In this document: one piece after another, positions 51,411 through 59,747 of the stretch
Layout: each line of letters opens with the position of its first letter
Position numbering within the stretch: position 1 is the first letter of the stretch
Assembly (NCBI RefSeq): GCF_016860545.1
Contig: NZ_BNEB01000005.1
Coordinates: 992,001 to 1,056,000 of the forward strand
Length of the DNA: 64,000 nt
Origin: Streptomyces asoensis
GTDB lineage: Bacteria > Actinomycetota > Actinomycetes > Streptomycetales > Streptomycetaceae
Direction of reading: 5' to 3'
Made by a program: the position numbers and the translations under genes
The notes under the pieces: generated by a model
The model's database searches: none
What the model saw: the letters and a program-made list of their open reading frames with translations, nothing else
Told to the model about the DNA's origin: nothing

Positions 51411-52274
51411 CTACTTCAGCAACCGCGACATCCTGCGGTCCGCCAGCGGCTTCCCGCCCGTCTGGCAGGTCGGGCAGTACTGGAGCGAGGAGTCGCTGAA
51501 GGAGACCTCGCGGACCAGGTCGCCGCACACCGGGCAGGGCTCGCCGGTGCGGCCGTGCACCCGCAGGCCGCTCTTCTTCTCGGCCTTGAGACGTCCCGCG
51601 GCCAGGCCCCGTGAACGCTCGACCGCCTCCGTGAGCGTCGTGCGCAGGGCCTCGTAGAGGGTGTGGGTCTCCTCGGGCGTCAGCGAGGACGCCAGTTTGA
51701 ACGGCGACATCCCCGCCGCGTGCAGGATCTCGTCGCTGTACGCGTTGCCGACGCCCGCGATCAGCCCCTGGTCGCGCAGGGCGCCCTTCAGCCGGCGCCG
51801 TTCCCCCGCGAGCAGCGCGGCGAAGCGGGCCTCGTCGAAGTCGTCCGCGAGCGGATCGGGTCCGAGCCGGGCGATTCCCGGCACCTGCCCCGGGTCGTCG
51901 ACGACGTAGACCGCGAGCCGCTTCTGGGTGCCGGCCTCCGTCAGGTCGAAGCCCTCCCCCGTCTCCAGCGCGACGCGCAGGGCGAGGGGTCCCTTGCCGG
52001 GGCGGGGCGGGCCGTCCGGGAGCCGGTCCTTCCAGTGCAGCCAGCCCGCGCGGGCCAGGTGGATGACGAGGTGCGGGCCGTCGCCGGTCGCGAGGTCCAG
52101 GAACTTGCCGTGCCGGTGCACGGCGGTGACCCGCCGCCCCTCCAGCGCGGTGAGGGGCGGGTCGTACGTCTTCAGCACGCTGACGGCCGCGGGCAGCACC
52201 CGGACGATCTCGTGACCGACGAGGTGTCCGGTCAGGAAGTCCTTGAGCGCTTCGACCTCGGGGAGCTCCGGCAT
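51411..52274 (-). CDS. Fpg/Nei-family DNA glycosylase
   Basis: A 287-residue base-excision glycosylase/AP lyase. MPELPEVEALK carries the N-terminal proline nucleophile and the catalytic Glu. RRLKGALRDQGLIAGVGNAYSDEIL is the helix-two-turn-helix, and a C-terminal zinc finger CPVCGDLVREVSF...CPTC closes the protein. It excises oxidised bases. It belongs to the Fpg/Nei family; whether it is a canonical Fpg or the actinobacterial Nei-like type is undecided. ATG 52274 is set by the conserved N-terminus. Convergent with the anti-sigma gene. Confidence 0.92.
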   Translation of the reverse strand: MPELPEVEALKDFLTGHLVGHEIVRVLPAAVSVLKTYDPPLTALEGRRVTAVHRHGKFLDLATGDGPHLVIHLARAGWLHWKDRLPDGPPRPGKGPLALRVALETGEGFDLTEAGTQKRLAVYVVDDPGQVPGIARLGPDPLADDFDEARFAALLAGERRRLKGALRDQGLIAGVGNAYSDEILHAAGMSPFKLASSLTPEETHTLYEALRTTLTEAVERSRGLAAGRLKAEKKSGLRVHGRTGEPCPVCGDLVREVSFSDSSLQYCPTCQTGGKPLADRRMSRLLK

Positions 52275-52310
52275 ACGTCCAGAGTGCCATCCGGCACCGG
52301 AGTACTCAGC

Positions 52311-52384
52311 CCGGCCCGGTGCCGCTCGGTAGCGCTCGGCTCGGCTCGGTGCCGCTCGGCTCGGCCCGGTGCCGCTCGCTCGGG
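52311..52384. repeat. Short tandem GGTGCCGCTCGG-type repeat
   Basis: Three copies of CGGTGCCGCTCG (about 52317, 52347, 52367) are interspersed with CTCGG words, filling the spacer between the glycosylase start and the stop of the next gene. It is simple-sequence-like and non-coding. Confidence 0.6.
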
Positions 52385-54493
52385 TCAGCTCTGTTCCGGC
52401 ATCACGAACTCGCACCACACGCACTTGCCGCCGCCCCGCGCCTCCACGCCCCACTCGTCGGCGAGCAGGTCCACCAGCATCAGACCGCGTCCGGAGACCC
52501 CCGACTCACCCGCCTCCCGGCGGCGCGGGAGGGCGCTGGAGGAGTCCTCCACCTCGACGCGCAGCCGGTGCTCGGTGCCGGTGAGCACCCGCAGGGTGAC
52601 GATCGCGGCCCCCTCGGTGTGCATCAGCGCGTTGGTGATGAGTTCGTCCGCGACGAGCTCGATCTCGTCGGACCGGTCCCGGGCGCCCCAGGTGCGGACG
52701 GCCGCGCGGATCATGTGCCGGGCCTCGCTGAGGGCCTCCGGGTCACCGGGCGCCACGTGCTGCTGGAGGCGGCTGCCGGCCTGGGGGCCGTCGGGGCCGC
52801 GCCGGCGCAGGAGCAGCAGGGCGACGTCGTCGTCCCCGCCGCGCTCCTCGGCGACCTCGATGAGCTGGTCGGCGAGTCTGCGGACGTCCTCGGGGCCCGC
52901 GGCGATCATCGCGGCCAGGGCGCGCATCCCGTCGTCGAGGTCCGCGCCGGGCTGCTCGACCAGGCCGTCGGTGCACAGCAGCAGCGTGTGCCCGGGGTCC
53001 AGCTCGACGGTGCCGACCGGGTAGTCGAGGCTGCCGAACTCCGCGGACAGGCCGAGCGGCAGCCCGCCGGGCACCCGCAGGCGCCGGCAGGTCCCGTCGG
53101 GCCCGCGCAACAGGGGGTCGATGTGCCCGGCGCGGACCACCTGGACGACGCCGGTGGACAGGTCCGCCTCGGCGTACAGACACGTGGCGAAGCGGTCGGT
53201 GTCGAGTTCGTACAGGAAGACGGAGGCCCGGGCCATCACGGTGGCCGGGGTGTGGCCCTCGGCCGCGTAGGCCCGCAGCACGATGCGCAGCTGGCCCATG
53301 ACGGCCGCCGCGTGCGTGTCGTGGCCCTGGACGTCACCGATGACGGCGCCGACCCGGCCCGCCCCCGAGGGGGTCCCGCCGCCGGGGAGCGGGATCAGGT
53401 CGTACCAGTCGCCGCCGATGTCCCGGCCCGGCGATCCGCCGATGGTCGCCGCCCGGTAGCGGACGGCGACGTCGGCGCCGGCCACGCTGGGGATGGTGCG
53501 CGGCAGCATGGCCTGTTGGAGGCCCTGCGCGATGTCCTTCTCCTGCTCGTAGAACATCGCCCGTTGGAGGCTCTGCGCGATGCTGCTGCCCAGGGCGACG
53601 AGGATGTTGCGGTCCTCCGGGGAGAAGCCCCTGCGGTCGCTGTAGAGCAGGCCCATCGCGCCGATCGGGCGGGCCTGCACGATGAGCGGCAGATAGGCGG
53701 CCGAGGTGATCTTCAGATCGGTGAGGTGCGGCCACAGGACGGGGTAGTCGGCCGCGAACTCCTCCGGCGACTCGATGAACCGCGGGGTGAGGGTCCGCAC
53801 GACCTCGCTCATCGGGTACGGCTCGTCGATGCGGGTGACCAGGGTGCCGGGCACGAAGCTGCCCTCGGGTCCCTCGGCGATCAGCCGGATGCGGCCGGCC
53901 TCGACGAGTCCCATGACCAGGCTGGTCGCCCCCAGGTGGGTGAGGCCCTGGGTGTCCTTGAGGACGTCGATGACGTCGTGCACGGTCCGGGCGTGCGCGA
54001 GCGCCGCGGTGGTGAGCTGGACGACGTTGGTCTGCTCGCGGCGGGCGTCGTCGAGGTCGGGCTCGTCGCGGCGGGCGGCCAGGTCGTGGAGTTCGTCGGT
54101 CGCGTCGCGCACGATGCCGACGATGCGGCGGGGGCGGCCTGTCCCGTCCCGGCGGATGTAGCCCTGGGTGTGGGTCCAGCGCAGGGTGCCGTCGCGCAGC
54201 CGCAGCCGGAAGTAGGCGCCGTAGTTCTCGCTGCCGTCCTTGATCGCCTGGGAGACCATCTCGTCCAGGCGGATGGCCTCGGACGGCGGGACGCGGACGG
54301 CGAGGGCGGCGGGGTCGCCGTCGTATTCGTCGGGCCGCAGGTCGAAGATCTCGTGGGCCCGCGCGTCCATGTGGAACCGGCCCGAGTCCAGGTCCCAGTC
54401 GAAGCTGCCCATGCGGTTGAGAGCCAGGATCGGATCCGGGTGGGCGGGCCAGTCACTCGGGAACGACAGGGCGCTCGCTCCCCGATCAACCAT
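52385..54493 (-). CDS. PAS-GAF-PP2C-HATPase partner-switching regulator
   Basis: A 702-residue soluble multi-domain protein. A PAS/PAC domain (about 20-140) is followed by a GAF domain (about 155-325), a PP2C/SpoIIE phosphatase with GGDWYDL, GDVQGHD, CTDGLVEQ and DDDVALLLL (about 345-560), and a C-terminal RsbW/SpoIIAB-like HATPase (VADELITNALMH N-box, SGVSGRGLMLVDLL). It thus combines sensor, phosphatase and anti-sigma kinase in one chain, a design common in Streptomyces. The sigma or antagonist partner is not adjacent. ATG 54493 is the natural start. Confidence 0.92.
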   Translation of the reverse strand: MVDRGASALSFPSDWPAHPDPILALNRMGSFDWDLDSGRFHMDARAHEIFDLRPDEYDGDPAALAVRVPPSEAIRLDEMVSQAIKDGSENYGAYFRLRLRDGTLRWTHTQGYIRRDGTGRPRRIVGIVRDATDELHDLAARRDEPDLDDARREQTNVVQLTTAALAHARTVHDVIDVLKDTQGLTHLGATSLVMGLVEAGRIRLIAEGPEGSFVPGTLVTRIDEPYPMSEVVRTLTPRFIESPEEFAADYPVLWPHLTDLKITSAAYLPLIVQARPIGAMGLLYSDRRGFSPEDRNILVALGSSIAQSLQRAMFYEQEKDIAQGLQQAMLPRTIPSVAGADVAVRYRAATIGGSPGRDIGGDWYDLIPLPGGGTPSGAGRVGAVIGDVQGHDTHAAAVMGQLRIVLRAYAAEGHTPATVMARASVFLYELDTDRFATCLYAEADLSTGVVQVVRAGHIDPLLRGPDGTCRRLRVPGGLPLGLSAEFGSLDYPVGTVELDPGHTLLLCTDGLVEQPGADLDDGMRALAAMIAAGPEDVRRLADQLIEVAEERGGDDDVALLLLRRRGPDGPQAGSRLQQHVAPGDPEALSEARHMIRAAVRTWGARDRSDEIELVADELITNALMHTEGAAIVTLRVLTGTEHRLRVEVEDSSSALPRRREAGESGVSGRGLMLVDLLADEWGVEARGGGKCVWCEFVMPEQS

Positions 54494-54556
54494 GGGGCCA
54501 CCTTGCCAGGGTTTGCCCGATTCTTCGACCGGGGAGCGGGGGTTGCGGGGGCGCGG

Positions 54557-55084
54557 TCAGCCCGGCAGGACGTCGACGGGGCCGCCGATGACGCTGCCGG
54601 ACGGGGCCGGCGTGTCGGACTCGTCGGGTCCGTCGGGGACGAGTCCGCCCCCGTCGGGCAGGTCGGGCACCTCGGGGACGGTGGCGGGTCCGATCTCGTT
54701 CGGGTCGATGCCGCGGTCGAGGTCGGAGCCGGCGCCCTCGTCGGTGTCCTGCCCGTCCTGCGGGCCGGGTGCTTCGTCCGGTTCAGGGAGCGCGACCGGG
54801 CCGGCTTCCGCCGCCGTGCGGGCGGCGATCGCGCTGCCGGTGACCCCGCGACCGCCCCCGCCCGCGGCGGAGCCCGGGAGGGAGCCGGGGCCGGGGCCGG
54901 CCCGGTCGGAGTCCGCGAAAAGGGCGCCGAAGGGGTCGCCGGAGACGACCCGGCCCTCGGCCGCCGGCAGGACGGTGTCCGCGTCCGGCCTCGTGATCCC
55001 CTCTCCCGCACCGCCGCGTCCGGCGACGAGGAACGCCGCCGAGAGCGCGCATGCGGTGAGGAGGGTGGCAGTGGGTAGTCGCAC
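54557..55084 (-). CDS. Secreted Asp/Pro/Gly-rich protein
   Basis: A 175-residue exported protein: a short signal (LPTATLLTACALSAAFLVAG) and a mature part dominated by Gly, Asp, Pro and Glu (PDLPDGGGLVPDGPDESD), probably disordered. No domain is recognised. The start is GTG 55084, six bases after GGAG; GTG 55087 is equally in frame, and ATG 55180 would overlap the divergent gene. It lies upstream of the PP2C regulator on the same strand with 63 bases between them, so they may be co-transcribed. Confidence 0.65.
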   Translation of the reverse strand: MRLPTATLLTACALSAAFLVAGRGGAGEGITRPDADTVLPAAEGRVVSGDPFGALFADSDRAGPGPGSLPGSAAGGGGRGVTGSAIAARTAAEAGPVALPEPDEAPGPQDGQDTDEGAGSDLDRGIDPNEIGPATVPEVPDLPDGGGLVPDGPDESDTPAPSGSVIGGPVDVLPG

Positions 55085-55248
55085 CACGTTCTCCGCATCG
55101 TCCGAACCATCCCCCTGAGGTGATTCGCCACTATTGTCTGCTTCACCCGGCATCGTCACGCAACCGGAGGACGTGGACACGCACGGTGAGCGGCGACCCG
55201 GGCGCCCGACCCGACGGGACCCGGGGAGAAGAAGAGGAGCACCGCGCT

Positions 55249-56670
55249 GTGGACTGGTTCACCGCACCCGAGTACTGGGCGAGCCGACTGGTCTTCCAGC
55301 GGGCCCTGGCCGGCGTCTACCTGGTCGCGTTCCTGACCGCGGCCCTCCAGTTCAGGCCGTTGCTCGGCGAGCGGGGGATGCTGCCGGTGCCGCGTTTCGT
55401 CGAGCGGGTGCCCTTCCGGCGGGCGCCCAGCCTGTTCCAGCTGCGCTACTCCGACCGTCTGTTCGCCCTCTGCGCCTGGACCGGCTGCGCGGTGTCCGGG
55501 GCGCTGATCGCCGGCCTGGACGGGCTGCTGCCCCTCGGGGCGGCGATGGCCCTGTGGCTGGTGCCGTGGGCGCTGTACCTGTCCATCGTCAACGTGGGCC
55601 AGACCTGGTACGGGTTCGGCTGGGAGTCCCTGCTGTTGGAGACGGGCTTCCTCGCGGTGTTCCTCGGCAACGACGAGGTGGCCCCGCCCGTCCTCGTGCT
55701 GCTCCTGCTGCGCTGGTTGCTGTTCCGCGTCGAGTTCGGCGCCGGCCTGATCAAGATGCGGGGCGACGCCTGCTGGCGGAAGCTGACGTGCCTCTACCAC
55801 CACCACGAGACCCAGCCGATGCCCGGCCCGCTCAGCTGGTTCTTCCACCGGCTGCCCCGGCCGCTGCACCGCGTCGAGGCGGCGGCCAACCACTTCACCC
55901 AACTCGTGGTGCCGTTCCTGCTGTTCACCCCACAGCCGATCGCCACCGCCGCCGCCTCCCTGATGATCCTGACCCAGCTCTGGCTGATCCTGTCGGGCAA
56001 CTTCGCCTGGCTGAACTGGATCACGGTCGTCCTGGCGGTACCCGCGCTCGGCCTCCCCGGCGGCCGGCACACGGCTGCGGACACCCCGCTCTGGTACGAG
56101 GTGGTGGTGCTCGCGGCCGTCGCGCTGCTGCTGTTCCTCAGCTACCACCCGGTGGTCAACATGCTCTCCCGCCGCCAGGTGATGAACCGCTCCTTCGATC
56201 CGCTGCACCTGGTCAACACCTACGGCGCGTTCGGCAGCGTGAGCCGGATCCGCTACGAGGTGATCGTCGAGGGCACGCTCGACGAGGTGCCGCGCGAGGA
56301 CTCCGACTGGCGCGAGTACGAGTTCAAGGGCAAGCCGGGCGATCCCCGGCACTGGCCGCGCCAGTTCGCCCCCTACCATCTGCGCCTGGACTGGGTGATG
56401 TGGTTCGCCGCCCTCTCGCCCGCCTACGCCGGGGCGTGGTTCGCCGCCCTGGTCGAACGGCTCCTGGAGAACGACCGCGACACCCTCCGGCTGCTGCGCC
56501 GCTCCCCCTTCCCGCCCGACGAGCCCCCGCGCCACATCCGCGCCCGGCTCTTCCGCTACCGCTGCACGACCTGGCGGGAGCTGCGCGAGACGGGCGCGTA
56601 CTGGCAGCGGACGTACGTGCGGGAATACCTGCCGCCGACCCGGCTCGCGGGCACCGCTCAGAGGCCGTAG
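55249..56670 (+). CDS. Lipase maturation factor (LMF1)-like membrane protein
   Basis: A 473-residue membrane protein with about eight hydrophobic helices (for example VYLVAFLTAALQF, WLVPWALYLSIV, VPFLLFTPQPIATAAASLMIL). The blocks QTWYGFGWESLLLETGFLAVF, LIKMRGDACWRKLTCLYHHHETQP (given here as KMRGDACWR and YHHHETQP), and YEFKGKPGDPRHWPRQFAPYHLRLDW identify it as LMF family. In animals LMF1 helps lipases fold; the bacterial role is not established. GTG 55249 (MDWFTAPEYW) is chosen with GAGGAG upstream; longer starts exist. Its 3' end overlaps the convergent lactonase by 13 bases. Confidence 0.85.
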   Translation: MDWFTAPEYWASRLVFQRALAGVYLVAFLTAALQFRPLLGERGMLPVPRFVERVPFRRAPSLFQLRYSDRLFALCAWTGCAVSGALIAGLDGLLPLGAAMALWLVPWALYLSIVNVGQTWYGFGWESLLLETGFLAVFLGNDEVAPPVLVLLLLRWLLFRVEFGAGLIKMRGDACWRKLTCLYHHHETQPMPGPLSWFFHRLPRPLHRVEAAANHFTQLVVPFLLFTPQPIATAAASLMILTQLWLILSGNFAWLNWITVVLAVPALGLPGGRHTAADTPLWYEVVVLAAVALLLFLSYHPVVNMLSRRQVMNRSFDPLHLVNTYGAFGSVSRIRYEVIVEGTLDEVPREDSDWREYEFKGKPGDPRHWPRQFAPYHLRLDWVMWFAALSPAYAGAWFAALVERLLENDRDTLRLLRRSPFPPDEPPRHIRARLFRYRCTTWRELRETGAYWQRTYVREYLPPTRLAGTAQRP

Positions 56671-57482
56671 ACCCGCACCGCGGTGCCCTCGAAGACCTCC
56701 GCGTGCGTCTGCGGGCCGGTGAGCTCCCTCGCGAGGTCCAGCACCTCGCCGTAGGAGACGAGGGGCGTGCAGACCGGCCAGTCGGAGCCGAACATCAGCC
56801 GGGCCGGCCCGAAGGCCTCCAGGACGGTGTCCGCGTACGGGCGGAGGTCGCCGGCGGTCCAGTACGCGGGGTCCGCCTCGGTGACCAGCCCGGAGAGCTT
56901 GCAGACCGTGTTGGGCAGCGCCGCGAGCGCCCGTACGCCGGACGCCCAGGGTTCCCGCGCGCCGGACGCGATCGGCGGTTTGCCCGCGTGGTCCAGGACG
57001 AAGGTGAGCCCGGGCAGCGAGGCGGCCGCCTCGACGCAGGCGGGGAGCTGGTGGGACCGCACCACCAGGTCGAAGACGAGCCCGGCGGCGGCGACGGCGG
57101 CCAGACCACGGCCCACGTCCGCCCGTAGCAGCCACCGCGGGTCCGGCTCGCCCTGGACCTGGTGCCGGATGCCCTTGAGGTGACGGCCACCGGGCAGCTC
57201 GCGCAGCCGGGCCAGTTCGTCGGCGACGTCCGGGCGGGTGAGGTCGGTCCAGCCGACGACCCCCGCGACCAGGTCGTGCGCGTCGGCCAGGGCGAGGAGT
57301 TCGGGGGTCTCCTCGGCGACGGTGACCGTCTGGACGACGACCGTGCGGTCGACCCCGCTCGCGCGGGCCCGCGGTGCGAGGTCGGCGACGGTGAAGTCCC
57401 GCCGCAGCGGGCTCCCTTCGGCGATCCAGTCCTGGTCGCGCACCGCGAGCTCCCACACGTGGTGGTGCGCGTCGACGGTCAC
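56658..57482 (-). CDS. Amidohydrolase-2 lactonase, L-fucono/L-rhamnono-lactonase-like
   Basis: A 274-residue TIM-barrel hydrolase of the amidohydrolase-2 group. VDAHHHVWEL carries the N-terminal metal-site HxH, LKGIRHQVQGEPDP and FVLDHAGKPPI follow, and MFGSDWPVC holds the catalytic Asp. This pattern fits L-fuconolactonase and L-rhamnono-1,4-lactonase, which open sugar lactones. It is the last gene of the four-gene operon and overlaps the mutarotase by GTGA. Substrate choice between fucose- and rhamnose-type sugars is not fixed by sequence. Confidence 0.85.
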   Translation of the reverse strand: MTVDAHHHVWELAVRDQDWIAEGSPLRRDFTVADLAPRARASGVDRTVVVQTVTVAEETPELLALADAHDLVAGVVGWTDLTRPDVADELARLRELPGGRHLKGIRHQVQGEPDPRWLLRADVGRGLAAVAAAGLVFDLVVRSHQLPACVEAAASLPGLTFVLDHAGKPPIASGAREPWASGVRALAALPNTVCKLSGLVTEADPAYWTAGDLRPYADTVLEAFGPARLMFGSDWPVCTPLVSYGEVLDLARELTGPQTHAEVFEGTAVRVYGL

Positions 57483-57793
57483 GGCAGCTCCCACACGACG
57501 GGCAGGCCGGCGCCCGCTCCCGCGGCGGAGTAGTCGTGCGCCACCTCCAGCAGCTCGGCCATCCGCGCCTGCCACACGGTGTTCACCGGCAGCTTCTCCA
57601 GCTCGGCGAGGAGGCGGGCGTAGTCCTCGCACTCGAGAACGTGGAACAGGTCCGCGCCGCTGCGCCAGATGGTCCACGAGGTGGCCCCGGCGGCGCGGAT
57701 GGCGTCCGTCAGTTCCCCGGGGACCTCGCGGTGCGCGGCCTCGTACGCGTCGACGCGGTCGGCACGGACCCTGGTGTGCAGGGCGACCCTCAT
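57479..57793 (-). CDS. L-rhamnose/L-fucose mutarotase
   Basis: A 104-residue ferredoxin-like-fold mutarotase (DUF718/RhaM). MRVALHTRVRADRVDAYEAAH, ATSWTIWRSGADLFHVLECED and LPVNTVWQARMAELL match the family, including the His that shuttles protons. It interconverts alpha and beta anomers before oxidation. Starts and stops overlap both neighbours (GTGA and ATGA-type), confirming one coupled operon. Confidence 0.88.
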   Translation of the reverse strand: MRVALHTRVRADRVDAYEAAHREVPGELTDAIRAAGATSWTIWRSGADLFHVLECEDYARLLAELEKLPVNTVWQARMAELLEVAHDYSAAGAGAGLPVVWELP

Positions 57794-58773
57794 GACGGCT
57801 CCCGAGGTGACGGCTCCCTCGCGGGAAGCAGACCGGTGTCCCGCAGTTCCTGCCAGAAGGCGGCGGGGACGGGCACGGCGAACTGCGCCGCGCAGTCCCG
57901 CACTTCGGCCGCCGAGCGGGCGCCGACCAGGACGCTCGCGACGGCCGGGTGGGCAGCGCAGAAGGCCAGGGCCGCGGCCCGCAGGGTGATGCCGTGCCGC
58001 GCGGCGGTCTCCTTCAGCCGCAGCGCGCGTTCCAGCAGTGCGGCGGGCGCCCGCGCGTAGTCGAAGGTGGCGTCCGGCCGGGGGTCGGCGAGCAGGCCGG
58101 AGTTGAAGGCGCCCCCGACGACCACCGACACCCCCCGCTCCGCCGCGGCGGGCAGCAGGCCGGCCCCGGCGCGCTGGTCGAGCAGGGTGTACCGGCCCGC
58201 GCACAGGACGACGTCGACGTCGGTGTCCCGTACGAAGCGCGTGAGCATCTCCGCCTGGTTCATCCCGGCGCCGATCGCGCCGACGACGCCTTCCGCGCGC
58301 AGCTTCTCCAGCGCCGGGTAGCCCTCCCGGAAGGCCTGCTCGGCATGGTCGTCGGGATCGTGGAGGTAGACGACGTCCACCCGGTCGAGACCGAGCCGTT
58401 CCAGGCTCGCGTCCAGGGAGCGCCGTACGCCGTCGGCGCTGAAGTCCCAGACGCGGCGGTGGGTGGCGGGGACCGCGAAGCCGTCGGCCAGGTCGTCGCC
58501 GGCCCGCTCGTCCGGCACCAGGAGGCGGCCCACCTTGGTGGAGACGGTGTACCGCCCGCGGGGGTGCTCGCGCAGGGCGGCGCCGAGACGGCGTTCGGAC
58601 AGGCCGAGGCCGTAGTGCGGCGCGGTGTCGAAGTAGCGGATGCCCTGCTGCCAGGCGGCGGTCACCGCCTCGTGGGTCTGCTCCTCGCCGACCTCGGTGA
58701 AGAGGTTGCCGATGACGGCGGCGCCGAAGGCGAGGGGGCTGACCGGGACCGCGCTGCGCCCGAGCGCGTTCAC
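57790..58773 (-). CDS. Aldo/keto reductase, L-fucose dehydrogenase-like
   Basis: A 327-residue AKR. The Asp and Tyr of the catalytic tetrad appear in IRYFDTAPHYGLGLSERRLG, the Lys in VSTKVGRL and the His in VVYLHDPDD. It resembles D-threo-aldose 1-dehydrogenase (L-fucose/L-galactose dehydrogenase), which makes the lactone from a 6-deoxy sugar. It overlaps the SDR (GTGA) and is followed by the mutarotase. The operon thus has a full mutarotase-dehydrogenase-lactonase series, though no sugar-acid dehydratase is in view. Confidence 0.88.
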   Translation of the reverse strand: MNALGRSAVPVSPLAFGAAVIGNLFTEVGEEQTHEAVTAAWQQGIRYFDTAPHYGLGLSERRLGAALREHPRGRYTVSTKVGRLLVPDERAGDDLADGFAVPATHRRVWDFSADGVRRSLDASLERLGLDRVDVVYLHDPDDHAEQAFREGYPALEKLRAEGVVGAIGAGMNQAEMLTRFVRDTDVDVVLCAGRYTLLDQRAGAGLLPAAAERGVSVVVGGAFNSGLLADPRPDATFDYARAPAALLERALRLKETAARHGITLRAAALAFCAAHPAVASVLVGARSAAEVRDCAAQFAVPVPAAFWQELRDTGLLPAREPSPREPS

Positions 58774-59525
58774 CGCTGCACCGGTCGCAGCCGCAGGCCC
58801 TGCATCCCGCCGTCGACGGCGAGCGAGGTACCGGTGGTGGCGCCGGACAGGGGGCTCGCCAGATAGGCGATCGCGCCGGCGACCTCGGCGGCGCCGACCA
58901 GCCGGCCGGTGGGCTGACGGGCCTCCAGGGCGGCGCGTTCGGCGGCGGGGTCCTCGGCGGTGTCGAGCAGTCTGCCGACCCACGGGGTGTCCGCCGTCCC
59001 AGGGTTGACGCAGTTCACGCGGATGCCCTCGCGGACGTGGTCGGCGGCCATGGCGAGGGTCAGGGAGTACACCGCGCCCTTGGTGGCGCTGTAGAGCGCG
59101 CGCTGCGGAAGCCCGGCGGAAGCGGCGATCGAGCAGGTGTTGACGACGGAGGCGTGCGGGGAACGCCTCAGGTGCGGCAGGGCGGCGCGGGCCGTGCGGA
59201 CCATGCCGAAGACGTTGACGTCGAAGACCCGGTGCCATGCGGCGTCGTCGTTGTCCTCGACCGTCCCCTGGGCGCCGATGCCCGCGTTGTTGACCAGGAC
59301 GTCCAGCCCACCGAGGGCGGCGACCGCGGCCTCGACCGCCGCCCGTACGGACGCGTCGTCGGTGACGTCGGCGCGAAGACCGAGCAGCGGCTCGCCGACG
59401 CCGGACGGGTCGAGGTCGAGGACGGCGACCCGGGCGCCGCGCTCGGCCAGGAGCTCCGCGGTCGCCCGGCCGATACCGGAGGCGCCCCCCGTCACCAGGG
59501 CCCTCAGCCCTTCGAAGTCGCTCAC
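58770..59525 (-). CDS. Short-chain dehydrogenase of the sugar-oxidation operon
   Basis: A 251-residue SDR. The cofactor motif is VTGGASGIGRATAELLAERG with an acidic residue after strand 2 (AVLDLDPS), indicating NAD preference; VNNAGIG and the catalytic YSATKGAV are present. In related operons such enzymes oxidise L-fucose or a later 2-keto-3-deoxy acid. GTG 59525 has AAGGAGAAGG upstream. It is the first gene after the divergent GntR operators. Confidence 0.9.
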   Translation of the reverse strand: MSDFEGLRALVTGGASGIGRATAELLAERGARVAVLDLDPSGVGEPLLGLRADVTDDASVRAAVEAAVAALGGLDVLVNNAGIGAQGTVEDNDDAAWHRVFDVNVFGMVRTARAALPHLRRSPHASVVNTCSIAASAGLPQRALYSATKGAVYSLTLAMAADHVREGIRVNCVNPGTADTPWVGRLLDTAEDPAAERAALEARQPTGRLVGAAEVAGAIAYLASPLSGATTGTSLAVDGGMQGLRLRPVQR

Positions 59526-59628
59526 GCCGCCTTCTCCTTCCGGATGTCGGGTCGGCGGTCCGGACGTCGCCGCCGGGTACGGGTACCGCGAGGACGATCT
59601 GTCGGGGTCCGTGGCCGCCGCCGAATAT

Positions 59629-59643
59629 TTATCAGACCACTTC
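59629..59643 (-). promoter_or_regulatory. Second candidate GntR site
   Basis: Read on the minus strand, AAGTGGTCTGATAAA repeats the left half of the main operator (AAGTGGTCCGACC) with a degenerate right half. It lies about 104 bases upstream of the SDR start, overlapping the AT-rich patch that may be its promoter. Confidence 0.45.
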
Positions 59644-59691
59644 CGCTCCGCGACACCCCCCGGGTAGCTTTTCGGCAGGTTCACCGCTCAA

Positions 59692-59704
59692 GTGGTCCGA
59701 CCAC
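59692..59704. promoter_or_regulatory. FadR/GntR-type operator
   Basis: GTGGTC-C-GACCAC is a perfect 13-base palindrome with the TGGTC-N-GACCA core typical of FCD-type GntR regulators. It lies 43 bases before the GntR gene, so it probably mediates autoregulation and, with the upstream site, control of the SDR-AKR operon. Confidence 0.7.
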
Positions 59705-59747
59705 ACCGGGTGGCCGGACCGCGGCGCACCGCCGACAGGAGGGCCAC

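Noticed and set aside
52319..55078. A plus-strand frame of over 900 codons.
   Set aside because: Shadow of the PAS-GAF-PP2C gene on the other strand.
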